64,000 nucleotides of DNA from assembly GCF_006381105.1 (NCBI RefSeq), contig NZ_VDET01000008.1, positions 124,001 through 188,000 on the forward strand, in the 5' to 3' direction. A program made the translations under genes and the position numbers. Shown here one piece after another: positions 36,336 through 44,857 of this stretch (its first letter is position 1; each line of letters begins with the position of its first letter). Below the pieces are notes generated by a model. The model was given only the letters and a program-made list of their open reading frames with translations. It was not told where the DNA came from and did not search any database. Source of the stretch: Flavicella sediminum (GTDB lineage Bacteria > Bacteroidota > Bacteroidia > Flavobacteriales > Flavobacteriaceae).

Positions 36336-38835
36336 ACGTTTTTGGCTTTTTATACTTGTGTTTGCTGTTTTTGTAAACACGCTTCAAGCACAAGAGACTT
36401 TGGCTTTAAAAAATGTTTTATCCAGTTTTGAACAAAAATTCAATGTAAAATTTTCCTATGTAAATAGTGCTCTAACAAATTTAGAATTGGAAGGCGAAGT
36501 ACCCGATGTTTCAAATTTAGAAGAAGCATTGACTTATTTACAAAGTATTTCAATATTAAAAGTAGTTCCTATAGATGCTCGGTTTATTTCCATTGCGTTA
36601 AAAGTTGAAAAACTGAAAATTTGTGGTCGAGTTGTAGACGAAAATCAAGAGTCAGTCCCTTATGTTTCTATCGTTGTTCTGGGTACAAAAACTGGTACAA
36701 CAACGAATGAGCAAGGGGAATTTTATTTTGAGGATTTACAAGTGTTGGATACTGTTCAGTTTCGTTTTTTAGGCTTTCAAACCTTGGTGAAAAACGGAAA
36801 CTATTTTTTTTCAAATCAAGAAAAAAAGGGTGCTTGTTTTAATGTGCAATTGGAACCTTCCTATGAAGAAATAAATGAAATAGTACTGAGCCAATATATT
36901 AGCAATAGTATTTCCAAATTAAAGGATGGAACTTTTGTACTGAATACAGATAAATTCAACATACTTTCCGGACAAGTAGATCCTGATTTATTACAAACTT
37001 CTTTATTGTTTTCTGGAATAGAAAGTGTCAATGAGTCTGTTGCAGATATCAATGTTCGCGGAGGAGCCAATGATCAAAATGTTGTTTATTGGGATCAAAT
37101 TCGCTTGTATCATGCCTCTCATTTTTTTGGGTTAATTTCTGCTGTCAATCCTTATTTAACATCTAAAATTTCAATAGTAAAAGATGGGACCAGTGCAAAG
37201 TTTAACAACGGAGTTTCCAGTTCTATATTTTTAGAAACAGCCACTGAGATTTCTGAAAAAGTACTTGGAGGAGTAGGAATGAATTTTTTAGCTGCCGATG
37301 TGTTTGCGAAAATTCCAGTAACTAAAAATTTTGAAATCAATACCTCGTATCGAAAATCCAATACCGATTGGTTTGTTTCTCCTACCTACGAATCGTATTT
37401 TAAAAAGACCTTTCAAAACAATGATATAGGTGAAAATATGTCCCAGACTTCTTTTAATTTTCACGACATTAATTTAAGTGCTTTGCTGAAAATAAAAGAA
37501 AAGCATCATTTAAAAGCAAACTACATCAAGGTACATAACGATTTGTCTTTTGTAGAAAATAGGGCAAATGCTTTACAAGATGCCCTGCAACAAAATACGG
37601 ATGCGGTTGGACTTTGGTACCGTTTTCAGCAAACTGAAAATTTAGAAACGCAGGTGCAATTGTACCACAGTGCTTATTCATTATTTTCAAAAAATTATCA
37701 AAACAACCAAGAACAAATTTTACTTCAGCAAAATAAAGTAGAAGAAAATACTTTGAAAGTAAGCGAGAAAATAACATTTTCTCCAAGCGTATTTGCTGAG
37801 TTTGGTTATCAGTTAAATCAGACACAGGTATTAAATTTTGCAAACATCGACAATCCACTGTATACGAGAAGGCAAAATGGCGCTATGACAAATCATGCCC
37901 TATTTGCTGAAGGGAATTTTAAAAAAAATCGTTTTTTTGTACGAGCCGGATTGCGAGCTAATTATTTTCAACAATTAAAAGAAGCTACTTTAGAGCCAAG
38001 GCTGAATGTAAATTATGCCGTCAACCATGGATTGGATTTTAGTCTTCGTTTTGAAAAAAAATCGCAATATACTTCTCAGGTAGTTGAGTTTTTAGATGAT
38101 TTTTTAGGAGTGGAAAACAGACGTTGGTTGGTGGCTGATGAAAATATTCCTATTGTGACCAGTGCACAAACTTCGTTAGGCGTACACTATAAAAAAAACA
38201 AGCACTTGTTTGATGTCACTATTTTTTACAAAAAATTGCAGGATTTATTAATATCTGGACAAGGGTTTAAAAATCAAATTTACGACAATCGTATAACGGG
38301 AAGTCAGCGTGGAACGGGCTTGGAGTTTTTGTACAATCGTAAATTAGAAAAATCTAATTTTTGGTTGTCGTATACCTATAGCCATTACAAATTAGACTTT
38401 AAAGAAATTTCAGCTACATCTTTCTTGGCAAATACACACACACCACATTCGGTAACGCTGGGAGCAAACGTTGAGTTGTTAAAAAATATAGATACGTCTA
38501 TCAGTGCTTTGTTGCGTTCAGGAACTCCGTATTCAAAACCTGTGGAAGGCAATGAAACCAAAAAAGAGGGAAACACGCCGTTGGTTAATTATGGTGATTT
38601 AAATGTATTTCAACAAAAAATGTATAGTAGGGTAGATGCTTCTTTAAGTTATGCTTTTTACAAGTCGGATGCCTATAAAGGAAGTTTGAAAGTAGGAATT
38701 CAAAACCTTTTCAATCAAAAAAACACCATCAATACCTATTATATTTTAGATGAGGAAGATACTTCTAAAACAAAAAAAATAGCGCTGTACTCCTTAGGCT
38801 TTACACCAAATATATCTTTGCGTATGTTTTTTTAG
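36310..38835 (+). CDS. TonB-dependent transducer with STN and CarboxypepD_reg domains
   Basis: The protein has 841 residues from the ATG of MTKLNCINKRFWLF. A signal peptide ends NTLQAQE. An STN domain (about 30-100, VLSSFEQKFNVKFSYVNSAL) precedes a CarboxypepD_reg-like beta domain (about 105-190, GRVVDENQESVPYVSIVVLGTKTGTTTNEQGEF). The plug contains INVRGGANDQNVVYWDQIRLYH, and a barrel of some 600 residues ends NISLRMFF. STN is the module that contacts FecR, so it should sense a ligand outside and activate the sigma factor as well as import it. No SusD or cargo enzyme follows, so the ligand cannot be inferred. Confidence 0.92.
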   Translation: MTKLNCINKRFWLFILVFAVFVNTLQAQETLALKNVLSSFEQKFNVKFSYVNSALTNLELEGEVPDVSNLEEALTYLQSISILKVVPIDARFISIALKVEKLKICGRVVDENQESVPYVSIVVLGTKTGTTTNEQGEFYFEDLQVLDTVQFRFLGFQTLVKNGNYFFSNQEKKGACFNVQLEPSYEEINEIVLSQYISNSISKLKDGTFVLNTDKFNILSGQVDPDLLQTSLLFSGIESVNESVADINVRGGANDQNVVYWDQIRLYHASHFFGLISAVNPYLTSKISIVKDGTSAKFNNGVSSSIFLETATEISEKVLGGVGMNFLAADVFAKIPVTKNFEINTSYRKSNTDWFVSPTYESYFKKTFQNNDIGENMSQTSFNFHDINLSALLKIKEKHHLKANYIKVHNDLSFVENRANALQDALQQNTDAVGLWYRFQQTENLETQVQLYHSAYSLFSKNYQNNQEQILLQQNKVEENTLKVSEKITFSPSVFAEFGYQLNQTQVLNFANIDNPLYTRRQNGAMTNHALFAEGNFKKNRFFVRAGLRANYFQQLKEATLEPRLNVNYAVNHGLDFSLRFEKKSQYTSQVVEFLDDFLGVENRRWLVADENIPIVTSAQTSLGVHYKKNKHLFDVTIFYKKLQDLLISGQGFKNQIYDNRITGSQRGTGLEFLYNRKLEKSNFWLSYTYSHYKLDFKEISATSFLANTHTPHSVTLGANVELLKNIDTSISALLRSGTPYSKPVEGNETKKEGNTPLVNYGDLNVFQQKMYSRVDASLSYAFYKSDAYKGSLKVGIQNLFNQKNTINTYYILDEEDTSKTKKIALYSLGFTPNISLRMFF

Positions 38836-38887
38836 AGAATTGTATTAGTGAATTAGAGTTAGGTTCTGTATTTACGCCTTAAAAAAT

Positions 38888-38920
38888 ATAACCTTGTAAA
38901 CAGGGTGTTTACAAGGTTAT
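38888..38920 (-). terminator. ssrA terminator
   Basis: ATAACCTTGTAAAC and GTTTACAAGGTTAT form a perfect 14-bp stem with a five-base loop. On the minus strand it is followed by a T-rich run, just after the tmRNA 3' end. Confidence 0.88.
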
Positions 38921-38923
38921 TAG

Positions 38924-39315
38924 TGGAGACGCCGGGAATCGAACCCGGGTCCAAACAAGCAACCGCAAGGCTTTCTACATGCTTAGTTCTTATTTGATTT
39001 TCGTTTTGCAACCGCCTAAAAACCGGCTATTACAAACTTATCTTCTTTAGTTTCGGAAAAACATCGAAGCCTATTTTTCCTATGTATACATTTACGACAC
39101 CTCTAAATGGAACGCCGCATACCAGGGCTGTCCGGAGATGTACAGCTTGCTCACCTTGTGAGCCTAGGCCAATCTTACTATTAATTCAGATTAAGCAGCC
39201 ATAGCGTAGTTATCTTCGCCGTGTAAAATGGTTGAAACAGAGTTTAACGAGATATGTTTCCTTACTCGACATGCTTACAAATTGATTGATCTCGCTGTCA
39301 AAACCAGTCGTCCCC
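38924..39315 (-). ncRNA. ssrA: Transfer-messenger RNA (tmRNA)
   Basis: The minus strand begins GGGGACGACTGGTTTTGACAG and ends with a T-arm and CGTCTCCA. GGGGACG pairs with CGTCTCC to give the 7-bp tRNA-like acceptor stem with one G-U pair. The CCA end is not encoded (CTA follows). The tag reading frame at 39191-39220 encodes GEDNYAMAA followed by TAA, with Gly as the resume codon; this ends in the AA that ClpXP-type proteases recognise. The RNA rescues ribosomes stalled on broken mRNAs together with SmpB and marks the product for degradation. The length of 392 nt and the single-piece form are normal. Confidence 0.97.
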
Positions 39316-39337
39316 AATTGTTCAATGAACTAGTCTG

Positions 39338-39345
39338 CAAAATTA
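39338..39345 (-). promoter_or_regulatory. -7 element of the ssrA promoter
   Basis: Read on the minus strand this is TAATTTTG, an exact TAnnTTTG match, 22 bases upstream of the mature tmRNA 5' end. That leaves room for a short precursor leader removed by RNase P. Confidence 0.6.
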
Positions 39346-39432
39346 GTCAAATTATTTAGTTTTTAATGTGGAGATTTAAGTTTTTAATTGTTGTTTTACA
39401 AAGAATTTAACTTTATTTAGTTTTTCGCAGAA

Positions 39433-39651
39433 ATGGATCAACAAGAATATTTAAAAACCTTGGCACATACCAGAATGCCATTCGGGAAATATAAGGGTAC
39501 CTATCTTATAGATTTGCCTGAGCACTATATTGTTTGGTACAATGCCAAAGGGTTTCCTAAAGGAAAAATGGGAGACATGCTTCGTTTGGTGTATGAATTA
39601 AAACTAAACGGCTTAGAGCATTTAATTCATACCATTAAGAAGAATACTTAA
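39433..39651 (+). CDS. DUF3820-family small protein
   Basis: This 72-residue cytoplasmic protein contains MPFGKYKGTYLIDLPEHYIVWYNAKGFPKGKMGDMLRLVYELKLNGL (residues 14-62). The MPFGKYKG start, the PExYLxWf-like centre and the GxLgxxl end are the DUF3820 signature. Some databases call it a putative quorum-sensing-regulated virulence factor, but no molecular role is known. It is divergent from ssrA and convergent with the transglutaminase gene, with two bases between the stops. Confidence 0.88.
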   Translation: MDQQEYLKTLAHTRMPFGKYKGTYLIDLPEHYIVWYNAKGFPKGKMGDMLRLVYELKLNGLEHLIHTIKKNT

Positions 39652-39653
39652 GC

Positions 39654-40613
39654 TTATCTAATTTTATAATGCAACACCGTTTCGCCGTTGGCAATAATAT
39701 GTAAGGTGGTGTTTCTTTTTCCCTGACAAGGAATTTTTATCGAAGTTCCATTTTGGTTGACTTCGGGGATGATCGTCGTTAAATAATAATCCTTTTCATA
39801 GGCATAGCCCAATTCACAATCGGGAGCCATATTTTTAAATTGCACCGTAATGAATTTTTTGTTTTTAGTAGAAATAAGTCCGGCTAGTGGGCTTTTCAGC
39901 GAGATGCAAGAATTGTAAAAGCTTGGAGAATATATCGGCTTGTCTGCAAATTCCTTTTCATGAATTGGATTTGGAATTAGTTGCCAGTTAGAATTTATAG
40001 GATAATGAGAATTTAAAAGTTGCTTTGGAGCGGTAAAAAAGAAATGGCCATCAAATTTTCGGATCCATTTGTTGTTTTCACTAAATCCTGCTCCCCAAGT
40101 AGCATCAATCAATTGCCACTGTTTGTTTATTTTTACAGCATTCCATGCATGTCTGCCTCCTAATGGAAGTTCGCCAATTTCAGAAGCACTAGTTTTGGTA
40201 AAACCGCTTATGACTTCACATTCAATAGCTAATAAATGACAGACAGATTGAAAGGTTTGCGCATAACCTTCACAAACAGCTTTTCTTGTTTTTAAGGTTT
40301 TGTGTACCAGTTCATCATTTCGTTTTTTGATGAGATTCTCCAATTCTTTTTGCGAAGCATATCTAAAACTATATTGTTTTTTCCCGCGGTAAAACTCATT
40401 TAAATCGTAAGAAATATTTTTCGTGAGCCACACAAATAAGGCTCTTGTTTTTTCTGTGTCTGTAGAAAAATCTTTTTTTATTTGTTTGGCCAATGAGCTA
40501 GCCTCTCTAAATAAAGGATATGCACGTGCCTGCTCATCAATTTTATCAAAATTTTGAGCAAAGCCTTTTCCTGTAAAAAGTAAGATTACGAATAGGTAAA
40601 AAAACGATTTCAT
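39654..40613 (-). CDS. Secreted transglutaminase-like (cysteine protease fold) protein
   Basis: This 319-residue protein has a signal peptide (MKSFFYLFVILLFTGKGFAQ). The transglutaminase core (PF01841-like) has the Cys in KAVCEGYAQTFQSVCHLL near residue 118, the His in GGRHAWNAVKINKQWQLIDATWGAG near 155, and the Asp in LIDATWG. The N-terminal part (FREASSLAKQIKKDFSTDTEKTRALFVWLTKNISYD) is the usual helical lead-in. C-terminal residues 230-319 form an extra beta domain. It probably acts in the periplasm as a peptidase or cross-linking enzyme; substrate unknown. kdsA is upstream on the same strand. Confidence 0.87.
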   Translation of the reverse strand: MKSFFYLFVILLFTGKGFAQNFDKIDEQARAYPLFREASSLAKQIKKDFSTDTEKTRALFVWLTKNISYDLNEFYRGKKQYSFRYASQKELENLIKKRNDELVHKTLKTRKAVCEGYAQTFQSVCHLLAIECEVISGFTKTSASEIGELPLGGRHAWNAVKINKQWQLIDATWGAGFSENNKWIRKFDGHFFFTAPKQLLNSHYPINSNWQLIPNPIHEKEFADKPIYSPSFYNSCISLKSPLAGLISTKNKKFITVQFKNMAPDCELGYAYEKDYYLTTIIPEVNQNGTSIKIPCQGKRNTTLHIIANGETVLHYKIR

Positions 40614-40655
40614 AGCTGTATAAAATCGTTTTTTCTTAATGAGTTGCTTGTCATT

Positions 40656-41477
40656 TTACGACAAGGTGTTTATTGTTTTTCGGATCGCAACTAAATTGCT
40701 CAATAATTTTTCTAGATGTTGTAAGTCTAACATATTGGCACCATCAGATTTTGCATTTGCAGGATCAAAGTGTGTTTCTAAAAACAAACCATCAACACCC
40801 GTTGCAATTCCAGCTCGGGCAATAGTTTCAATCATATCGGGTCTACCTCCAGTTACACCACTTGTCTGATTGGGTTGTTGTAAAGAGTGTGTTACATCTA
40901 AAACAGTAGGAGCAAAGGCTCTCATTTCTGGAATTCCTCTAAAGTCAACAATCATATCTTGGTAGCCAAACATTGTTCCCCTGTCGGTAATCCATGCTTT
41001 TTCGTTTCCGCTATCTTTTACTTTTTGTACCGCGTGCTTCATAGCAGCAGGACTCATAAATTGTCCTTTTTTTAAGTTGACAACTTTTCCTGTTTTTGCA
41101 GCCGCAGCTACTAGGTCGGTTTGACGAACTAAAAATGCAGGTATTTGCAATACATCCACATATTCTGCAGCAATAGCAGCATCTTCATTTGTATGAATAT
41201 CAGTAACCGTTGGTACGTCAAAAGTTTCAGAAACTTTACGTAAAATCTTTAAAGCTTTTTCATCTCCAATTCCTGTAAAACTATCAATTCTAGAACGGTT
41301 GGCTTTTTTAAAACTTCCCTTAAAAATAAATGGAATTTCAAGTTTGTCCGTAACTTTTAAGATATGTTCTGCAATGCGTAAAGCCATTTCTTCTCCTTCT
41401 ATAGCACAAGGTCCAGCTAAAAGAAAGAAATTACCACTATTGGTGTGTTTTAATTTCGGAATAAGATTTAAATCCAT
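40656..41477 (-). CDS. kdsA: 3-deoxy-8-phosphooctulonate (KDO-8-P) synthase
   Basis: This 273-residue enzyme condenses phosphoenolpyruvate with arabinose 5-phosphate to KDO 8-phosphate for the LPS core. Motifs are LLAGPCAIEGEEMAL, FKGSFKKANRSRIDSFTG, TDIHTNEDAA, QIPAFLVRQTDLVAAAAKTGKVVNLKKGQF and FLETHFDP. The Cys in GPCAIEG marks the metal-dependent class as in Aquifex, whereas the E. coli enzyme has Asn there. DAHP synthase of the same fold is excluded by ANRS. A well-formed promoter precedes it. Confidence 0.95.
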   Translation of the reverse strand: MDLNLIPKLKHTNSGNFFLLAGPCAIEGEEMALRIAEHILKVTDKLEIPFIFKGSFKKANRSRIDSFTGIGDEKALKILRKVSETFDVPTVTDIHTNEDAAIAAEYVDVLQIPAFLVRQTDLVAAAAKTGKVVNLKKGQFMSPAAMKHAVQKVKDSGNEKAWITDRGTMFGYQDMIVDFRGIPEMRAFAPTVLDVTHSLQQPNQTSGVTGGRPDMIETIARAGIATGVDGLFLETHFDPANAKSDGANMLDLQHLEKLLSNLVAIRKTINTLS

Positions 41478-41494
41478 GGAGTTTGTTTTTTGTG

Positions 41495-41525
41495 CAAAGA
41501 TAGGTTTTCAATTAGCAATGTACAA
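41495..41525 (-). promoter_or_regulatory. kdsA promoter
   Basis: On the minus strand TTG (41523-41525), a 20-base spacer and TATCTTTG (41495-41502) match the consensus, 18 bases before the kdsA ATG. The -33 end overlaps the dispersed repeat at 41505-41524. Confidence 0.75.
41505..41524. repeat. Dispersed AATTA-CAATGTACA repeat, copy 1
   Basis: TTTTCAATTAGCAATGTACA differs by one base from 46392-46411. It lies in the kdsA upstream region. Confidence 0.6.
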
Positions 41526-41630
41526 TTCAAAATTATGTAATTGTTAAAACCTGTAGTTCGTTTAAAGTCTTATGTATAAGTTGCGAATTTTAGCGTTTCG
41601 TTTTGAGTTTTAAGAAGAAAAATTTATTTT

Positions 41631-41721
41631 ACTCATTACTCATTACTCATTACTCATTACTCATTACTCATTACTCATTACTCATTACTCATTACTCATT
41701 ACTCATTACTCATTACTCATT
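41631..41721. repeat. Heptanucleotide microsatellite, 13 perfect copies of ACTCATT
   Basis: ACTCATT is repeated 13 times without a mismatch over 91 bases. The last copy contains the stop codon of thiH on the minus strand (TGA, 41717-41719). A seven-base unit shifts the reading frame with every copy. An open frame across it on the plus strand gives a periodic ITHYSLL peptide, which I take to be a by-product of the repeat. Confidence 0.97.
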
Positions 41722-42835
41722 GCATCAAATCATAACTTCGATCCCAATCTTTCCAAACAACTTCATAGCCTTGCTGTTGGATCATTTCTTTTATTTCTTG
41801 GGTATTTCTTTCATCTGAAATTTCAAATTGTTCTAAGGATTCTGGAGCTACGGCATAACCTCCAGGATTTGTTTTTGATTCTGCGCTTATTGAAGTAATT
41901 CCAAGTTTGATAATATTGTTTCTGAAAATTTCACTTTCACGTGTAGACATGGAGAGTTCTACATCCTCATCTAACAGTCTATATGCACAAATTAATTGGA
42001 CCAAGTCAGAATCTGTCATTTCAACCTTCGGCTGAACGTCTCCTTGGTGAGGTCTTAAGCGTGGAAAGGAAATAGAATACTTCGTTTTCCAGTAGGTTTT
42101 TTGTAAATATTTTAAATGAAGTGCTGTATAAAAAGAATCTACTCTCCAATCTTCTAGTCCAAACAATGCTCCAATTCCAATTTTATGAATTCCTGATTTT
42201 CCCAATCTGTCTGGTGTATCCAATCGATAATCAAAATTAGATTTTTTTCCTTTGGGGTGATGAGTTTTATAAGTGGCTTTATGGTAGGTTTCTTGGTATA
42301 CCAAAACAGCATACAAGCCCGCGTCAATTAATTCTTCGTATTCGTTTTGGTCTAGGGGTTGGACTTCTATCGTAATATTTGAAAAATGTTGATTGATGAG
42401 TTGAATGGCATGTTTTATATAAGAAACGCCAACGGTTTTATTGGCTTCACCTGTTACTAACAAAATATGATCGTAGCCTAGTCCTTTTATATGTGCTACT
42501 TCTTTTAATATTTCCGAATCAGAAAGTGTTTTTCTTTTGATTTTATTGGTCATGCTAAAACCACAATAGGTACAAATATTTTGACATTCATTTGATAAGT
42601 ACATTGGAATGTACATTTGAATGGTATTGCCAAAACGTTTTTTTGTTAGGGCATTACTTCTTTGCGCCATCTCTTCTAAAAAGGGTTTTGCAGCAGGAGA
42701 TATTAGTGCTTTAAAATCTTCTAAATTTATTTTTTCTTTTTGAAGTACTGTTTGCACATCCTGCTTAGAAAAAGTATAGATTTCATTTTCTAGCGCATTC
42801 CAATCTTGTTTGTCGAAGGTAGTTTTAAAGGACAT
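41717..42835 (-). CDS. thiH: Radical SAM tyrosine lyase of thiamine synthesis
   Basis: This 372-residue enzyme cleaves tyrosine to dehydroglycine for the thiazole ring, together with ThiG. The radical SAM cluster motif is CQNICTYCGFS near residue 83 (CxxxCxxC). The DHILLVTGEANKTVG and IEVQPLDQNEYEELIDAGLYAVLVYQETY blocks are typical of ThiH, as are the late LRPHQGDVQP and STRESEIFRNNI. It is the last gene of the thi operon. Its stop codon lies in the microsatellite, so changes in repeat number would alter only the 3' untranslated region. Confidence 0.95.
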   Translation of the reverse strand: MSFKTTFDKQDWNALENEIYTFSKQDVQTVLQKEKINLEDFKALISPAAKPFLEEMAQRSNALTKKRFGNTIQMYIPMYLSNECQNICTYCGFSMTNKIKRKTLSDSEILKEVAHIKGLGYDHILLVTGEANKTVGVSYIKHAIQLINQHFSNITIEVQPLDQNEYEELIDAGLYAVLVYQETYHKATYKTHHPKGKKSNFDYRLDTPDRLGKSGIHKIGIGALFGLEDWRVDSFYTALHLKYLQKTYWKTKYSISFPRLRPHQGDVQPKVEMTDSDLVQLICAYRLLDEDVELSMSTRESEIFRNNIIKLGITSISAESKTNPGGYAVAPESLEQFEISDERNTQEIKEMIQQQGYEVVWKDWDRSYDLMQ

Positions 42836-42893
42836 TGATGATATTTAAGAATTCAGTAGTTAAGAGTTTCTAAATTTTTTAGGCTATTAACTT

Positions 42894-42945
42894 TTCGCTT
42901 TTGGCAAATTTATTTTCAAGCTAAAGGCAAACGGCCAAAAGCGAA
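42894..42945. repeat. Inverted repeat in the thiG-thiH spacer
   Basis: TTCGCTTTTGGC and GCCAAAAGCGAA are perfect 12-base arms 28 bases apart. The sequence is related to the trp-spacer palindromes (CTTTTGGC/GCCAAAAG). Confidence 0.75.
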
Positions 42946-42953
42946 TAATAATT

Positions 42954-43727
42954 TTAGTTATTCAAAAAAGAGGTTAACGGACTGCTAGCTTCTGCATGTT
43001 TTTTTTGTGGCGCTAATTTAGCCTCATAGGCCATTCTTCCTGCTTCTACGGCCAGTTTAAAAGCTTTTCCCATAGCAATAGGGTTTTCGGAAACCGCAAT
43101 GGCGGTATTTACCAAAACAGCATCAGCGCCTAATTCCATCGCATAGGCGGCATGAGAGGGAGCACCAATTCCTGCATCTACAATTACGGGAACATTACTT
43201 TGCTCAATAATAATTTCAAGAAAATCAGTAGTTTTTAAACCTTTGTTACTTCCAATAGGTGCTCCTAAAGGCATGACACATTGCACACCAACATCTTCTA
43301 ATTTTTTGCACAAAACAGGGTCGGCATGTATATATGGCATTACTACAAAACCTAGTTTTACCAATTGCTCAGCGGCTTTTAAAGTTTCTATAGGGTCTGG
43401 TAATAAATATTTCGGATCTGGATGAATTTCTAATTTGATCCAATTTGTGTGCAGTGCTTCTCTTGCTAATTCGGCGGCAAATACAGCTTCCTTAGCTGTT
43501 CTAACACCAGATGTATTGGGCAAAAGATTGATGGTTTTGTTGTTTAAATGCACAAGCATATCATCACTTTCGTTTTTTATATCGACACGTTTTAAGGCAA
43601 CGGTCACCAATTCACTTTCAGAAGCTAAAATAGCTTCACGCATCAAAGAAACATTTTTGAATTTTCCCGTTCCAGTAAAAAGTCGGGAGTTAAAGGTTTT
43701 ATCTGCTATTTTTAATAGATTGTTCAT
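42954..43727 (-). CDS. thiG: Thiazole synthase
   Basis: This 257-residue TIM-barrel enzyme builds the thiazole phosphate from deoxyxylulose phosphate, dehydroglycine and sulfur on ThiS. The Schiff-base lysine is expected in [19 protein letters not shown] near residue 98. [43 protein letters not shown] and [29 protein letters not shown] are standard ThiG blocks. It lies between thiE and thiH. Confidence 0.96.
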   Translation of the reverse strand: MNNLLKIADKTFNSRLFTGTGKFKNVSLMREAILASESELVTVALKRVDIKNESDDMLVHLNNKTINLLPNTSGVRTAKEAVFAAELAREALHTNWIKLEIHPDPKYLLPDPIETLKAAEQLVKLGFVVMPYIHADPVLCKKLEDVGVQCVMPLGAPIGSNKGLKTTDFLEIIIEQSNVPVIVDAGIGAPSHAAYAMELGADAVLVNTAIAVSENPIAMGKAFKLAVEAGRMAYEAKLAPQKKHAEASSPLTSFLNN

Positions 43728-43805
43728 TTGTGTAGTAGTTAAGTAGACGAGAAGTTAAAGGTGTTAAGGAGTATCATTATTTCTTAAGCTCTAAATTCCG
43801 TATTT

Positions 43806-44459
43806 TTATTTTTCACTATCGAATTTATACACTTGCTCACTCGTAGATGGAGCGTCTAAAAACGTATTTATTTTTGGAATTAAATTAAAATCTTTGGTAA
43901 TGGCTCCCGACATAGCAATACCATGGACTTTTGTCATCATAATATCTAAAATATCATCTACTTCAATACCTCCAATTGCAATAATTGGCGTTTCTGTTTT
44001 TAACTCTTCAACGATGGTCAAATACCCGTTGATACCTAAAATAGGACTTAGATTTTCTTTGGTTTCCGTAAAACGAAAAGGACCTAGGCCTATGTAATTT
44101 ACCTTTTTTTCAATTAGTTTTTTACAATCTTCTAAGGTATTTCCTGTGCCTCCAATAATTTGCCAACTGTATAACTGTTTTTTTGCTTCTAGTGGACAAG
44201 CATCCGTTTTTCCTAGATGAACACCATCGGCTTTTATTTCTTTGGCAATTTTATAAGAATCGTTGATAATTAGTCTTGTTTGAAAATGATTGGTAATTTC
44301 TCTAGCTTCTTGTGCTGTTTTTAGTAGCTTTTTTTCTGAAATATTTTTCAAACGTAATTGTACCAATTCAGCACCCGATTGACAGGCTTGCTGTATGTTT
44401 TCTAAATGCTCTTTAGGCGTGTTTCCTTGAGAGATGTAATGTAGTTTATTGATGATCAT
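43806..44459 (-). CDS. thiE: Thiamine phosphate synthase
   Basis: This 217-residue TIM-barrel enzyme joins HMP-pyrophosphate and thiazole phosphate. GAELVQLRLKN near residue 35, INDSYKIAKEIKADGVHLGKTD near 65, IIGGTGNTLEDC, GLGPFRFTETK (pyrophosphate loop) and IAIGGIEVDDI are present, so the usual catalytic set seems complete. A second, more divergent paralogue lies about 1.3 kb upstream in the same operon. This copy is the likelier active TMP synthase. Confidence 0.92.
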   Translation of the reverse strand: MIINKLHYISQGNTPKEHLENIQQACQSGAELVQLRLKNISEKKLLKTAQEAREITNHFQTRLIINDSYKIAKEIKADGVHLGKTDACPLEAKKQLYSWQIIGGTGNTLEDCKKLIEKKVNYIGLGPFRFTETKENLSPILGINGYLTIVEELKTETPIIAIGGIEVDDILDIMMTKVHGIAMSGAITKDFNLIPKINTFLDAPSTSEQVYKFDSEK

Positions 44460-44483
44460 GTTTGTGTTTTAAGAATGTGGAAA

Positions 44484-44846
44484 TTAGGAGTTAGAATTTA
44501 GTATTGCCTTTGAATATGCATTGATTAATTTACCAGTTTCGTTTATTAAATTATTTAGTTTGTCAATATTATTAATATAGCCTAAGTCTTTTGAGAGAAT
44601 AATGTAATATCTACATTCTTCTAATGACCCATGAGAAATATTAAAGAATCTAACTTTATCTTTAAGACCTTTCTTTTTATATCCTTCTGCTATATTTGCA
44701 GCAATTGATGTAGCAGCTCTTTTAAATTGAGAAGTCAATCCATAAGTTTCTTCTTTTGGGAAAGTCTTAGTTGTTGAATATACCAAAAGAGTAAATTGGT
44801 GAGCTTTTTGCCACATGATTAAATCCTCAAAAGTGTTTTTCTTCAT
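44484..44846 (-). CDS. Four-helix-bundle protein (23S rRNA-intervening-sequence family)
   Basis: This 120-residue protein contains FEDLIMWQKAHQFTLLVYSTTKTFPKEETYGLTSQFKRAATSIAANIAEG (residues 6-55) and LEECRYYIILSKDLGYI, the signature of the S23/IVP four-helix-bundle family (PF05635). Members are encoded in intervening sequences of 23S rRNA genes, and related proteins act as accessory factors of diversity-generating retroelements. Neither an rRNA gene nor a reverse transcriptase is near. It sits between thiD and thiE on the operon strand, 24 and 11 bases from its neighbours. It has no known role in thiamine synthesis, so insertion from elsewhere is likely. Confidence 0.9.
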   Translation of the reverse strand: MKKNTFEDLIMWQKAHQFTLLVYSTTKTFPKEETYGLTSQFKRAATSIAANIAEGYKKKGLKDKVRFFNISHGSLEECRYYIILSKDLGYINNIDKLNNLINETGKLINAYSKAILNSNS

Positions 44847-44857
44847 AATAATAAATT

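Noticed and set aside
41631-41721. Possible CRISPR array
   Set aside because: The units are seven bases, perfectly adjacent and without spacers; no cas genes are near.
41603-41818. Plus-strand open frame encoding a periodic ITHYSLL peptide
   Set aside because: It is produced by the ACTCATT microsatellite: three seven-base units make a 21-base, seven-residue period. It overlaps thiH on the other strand and has no start context or domain.
44484-44846. Remnant of an rRNA gene or retroelement in the thi operon
   Set aside because: The four-helix-bundle gene is intact, but no 23S sequence, reverse transcriptase or template repeat is visible on either side.
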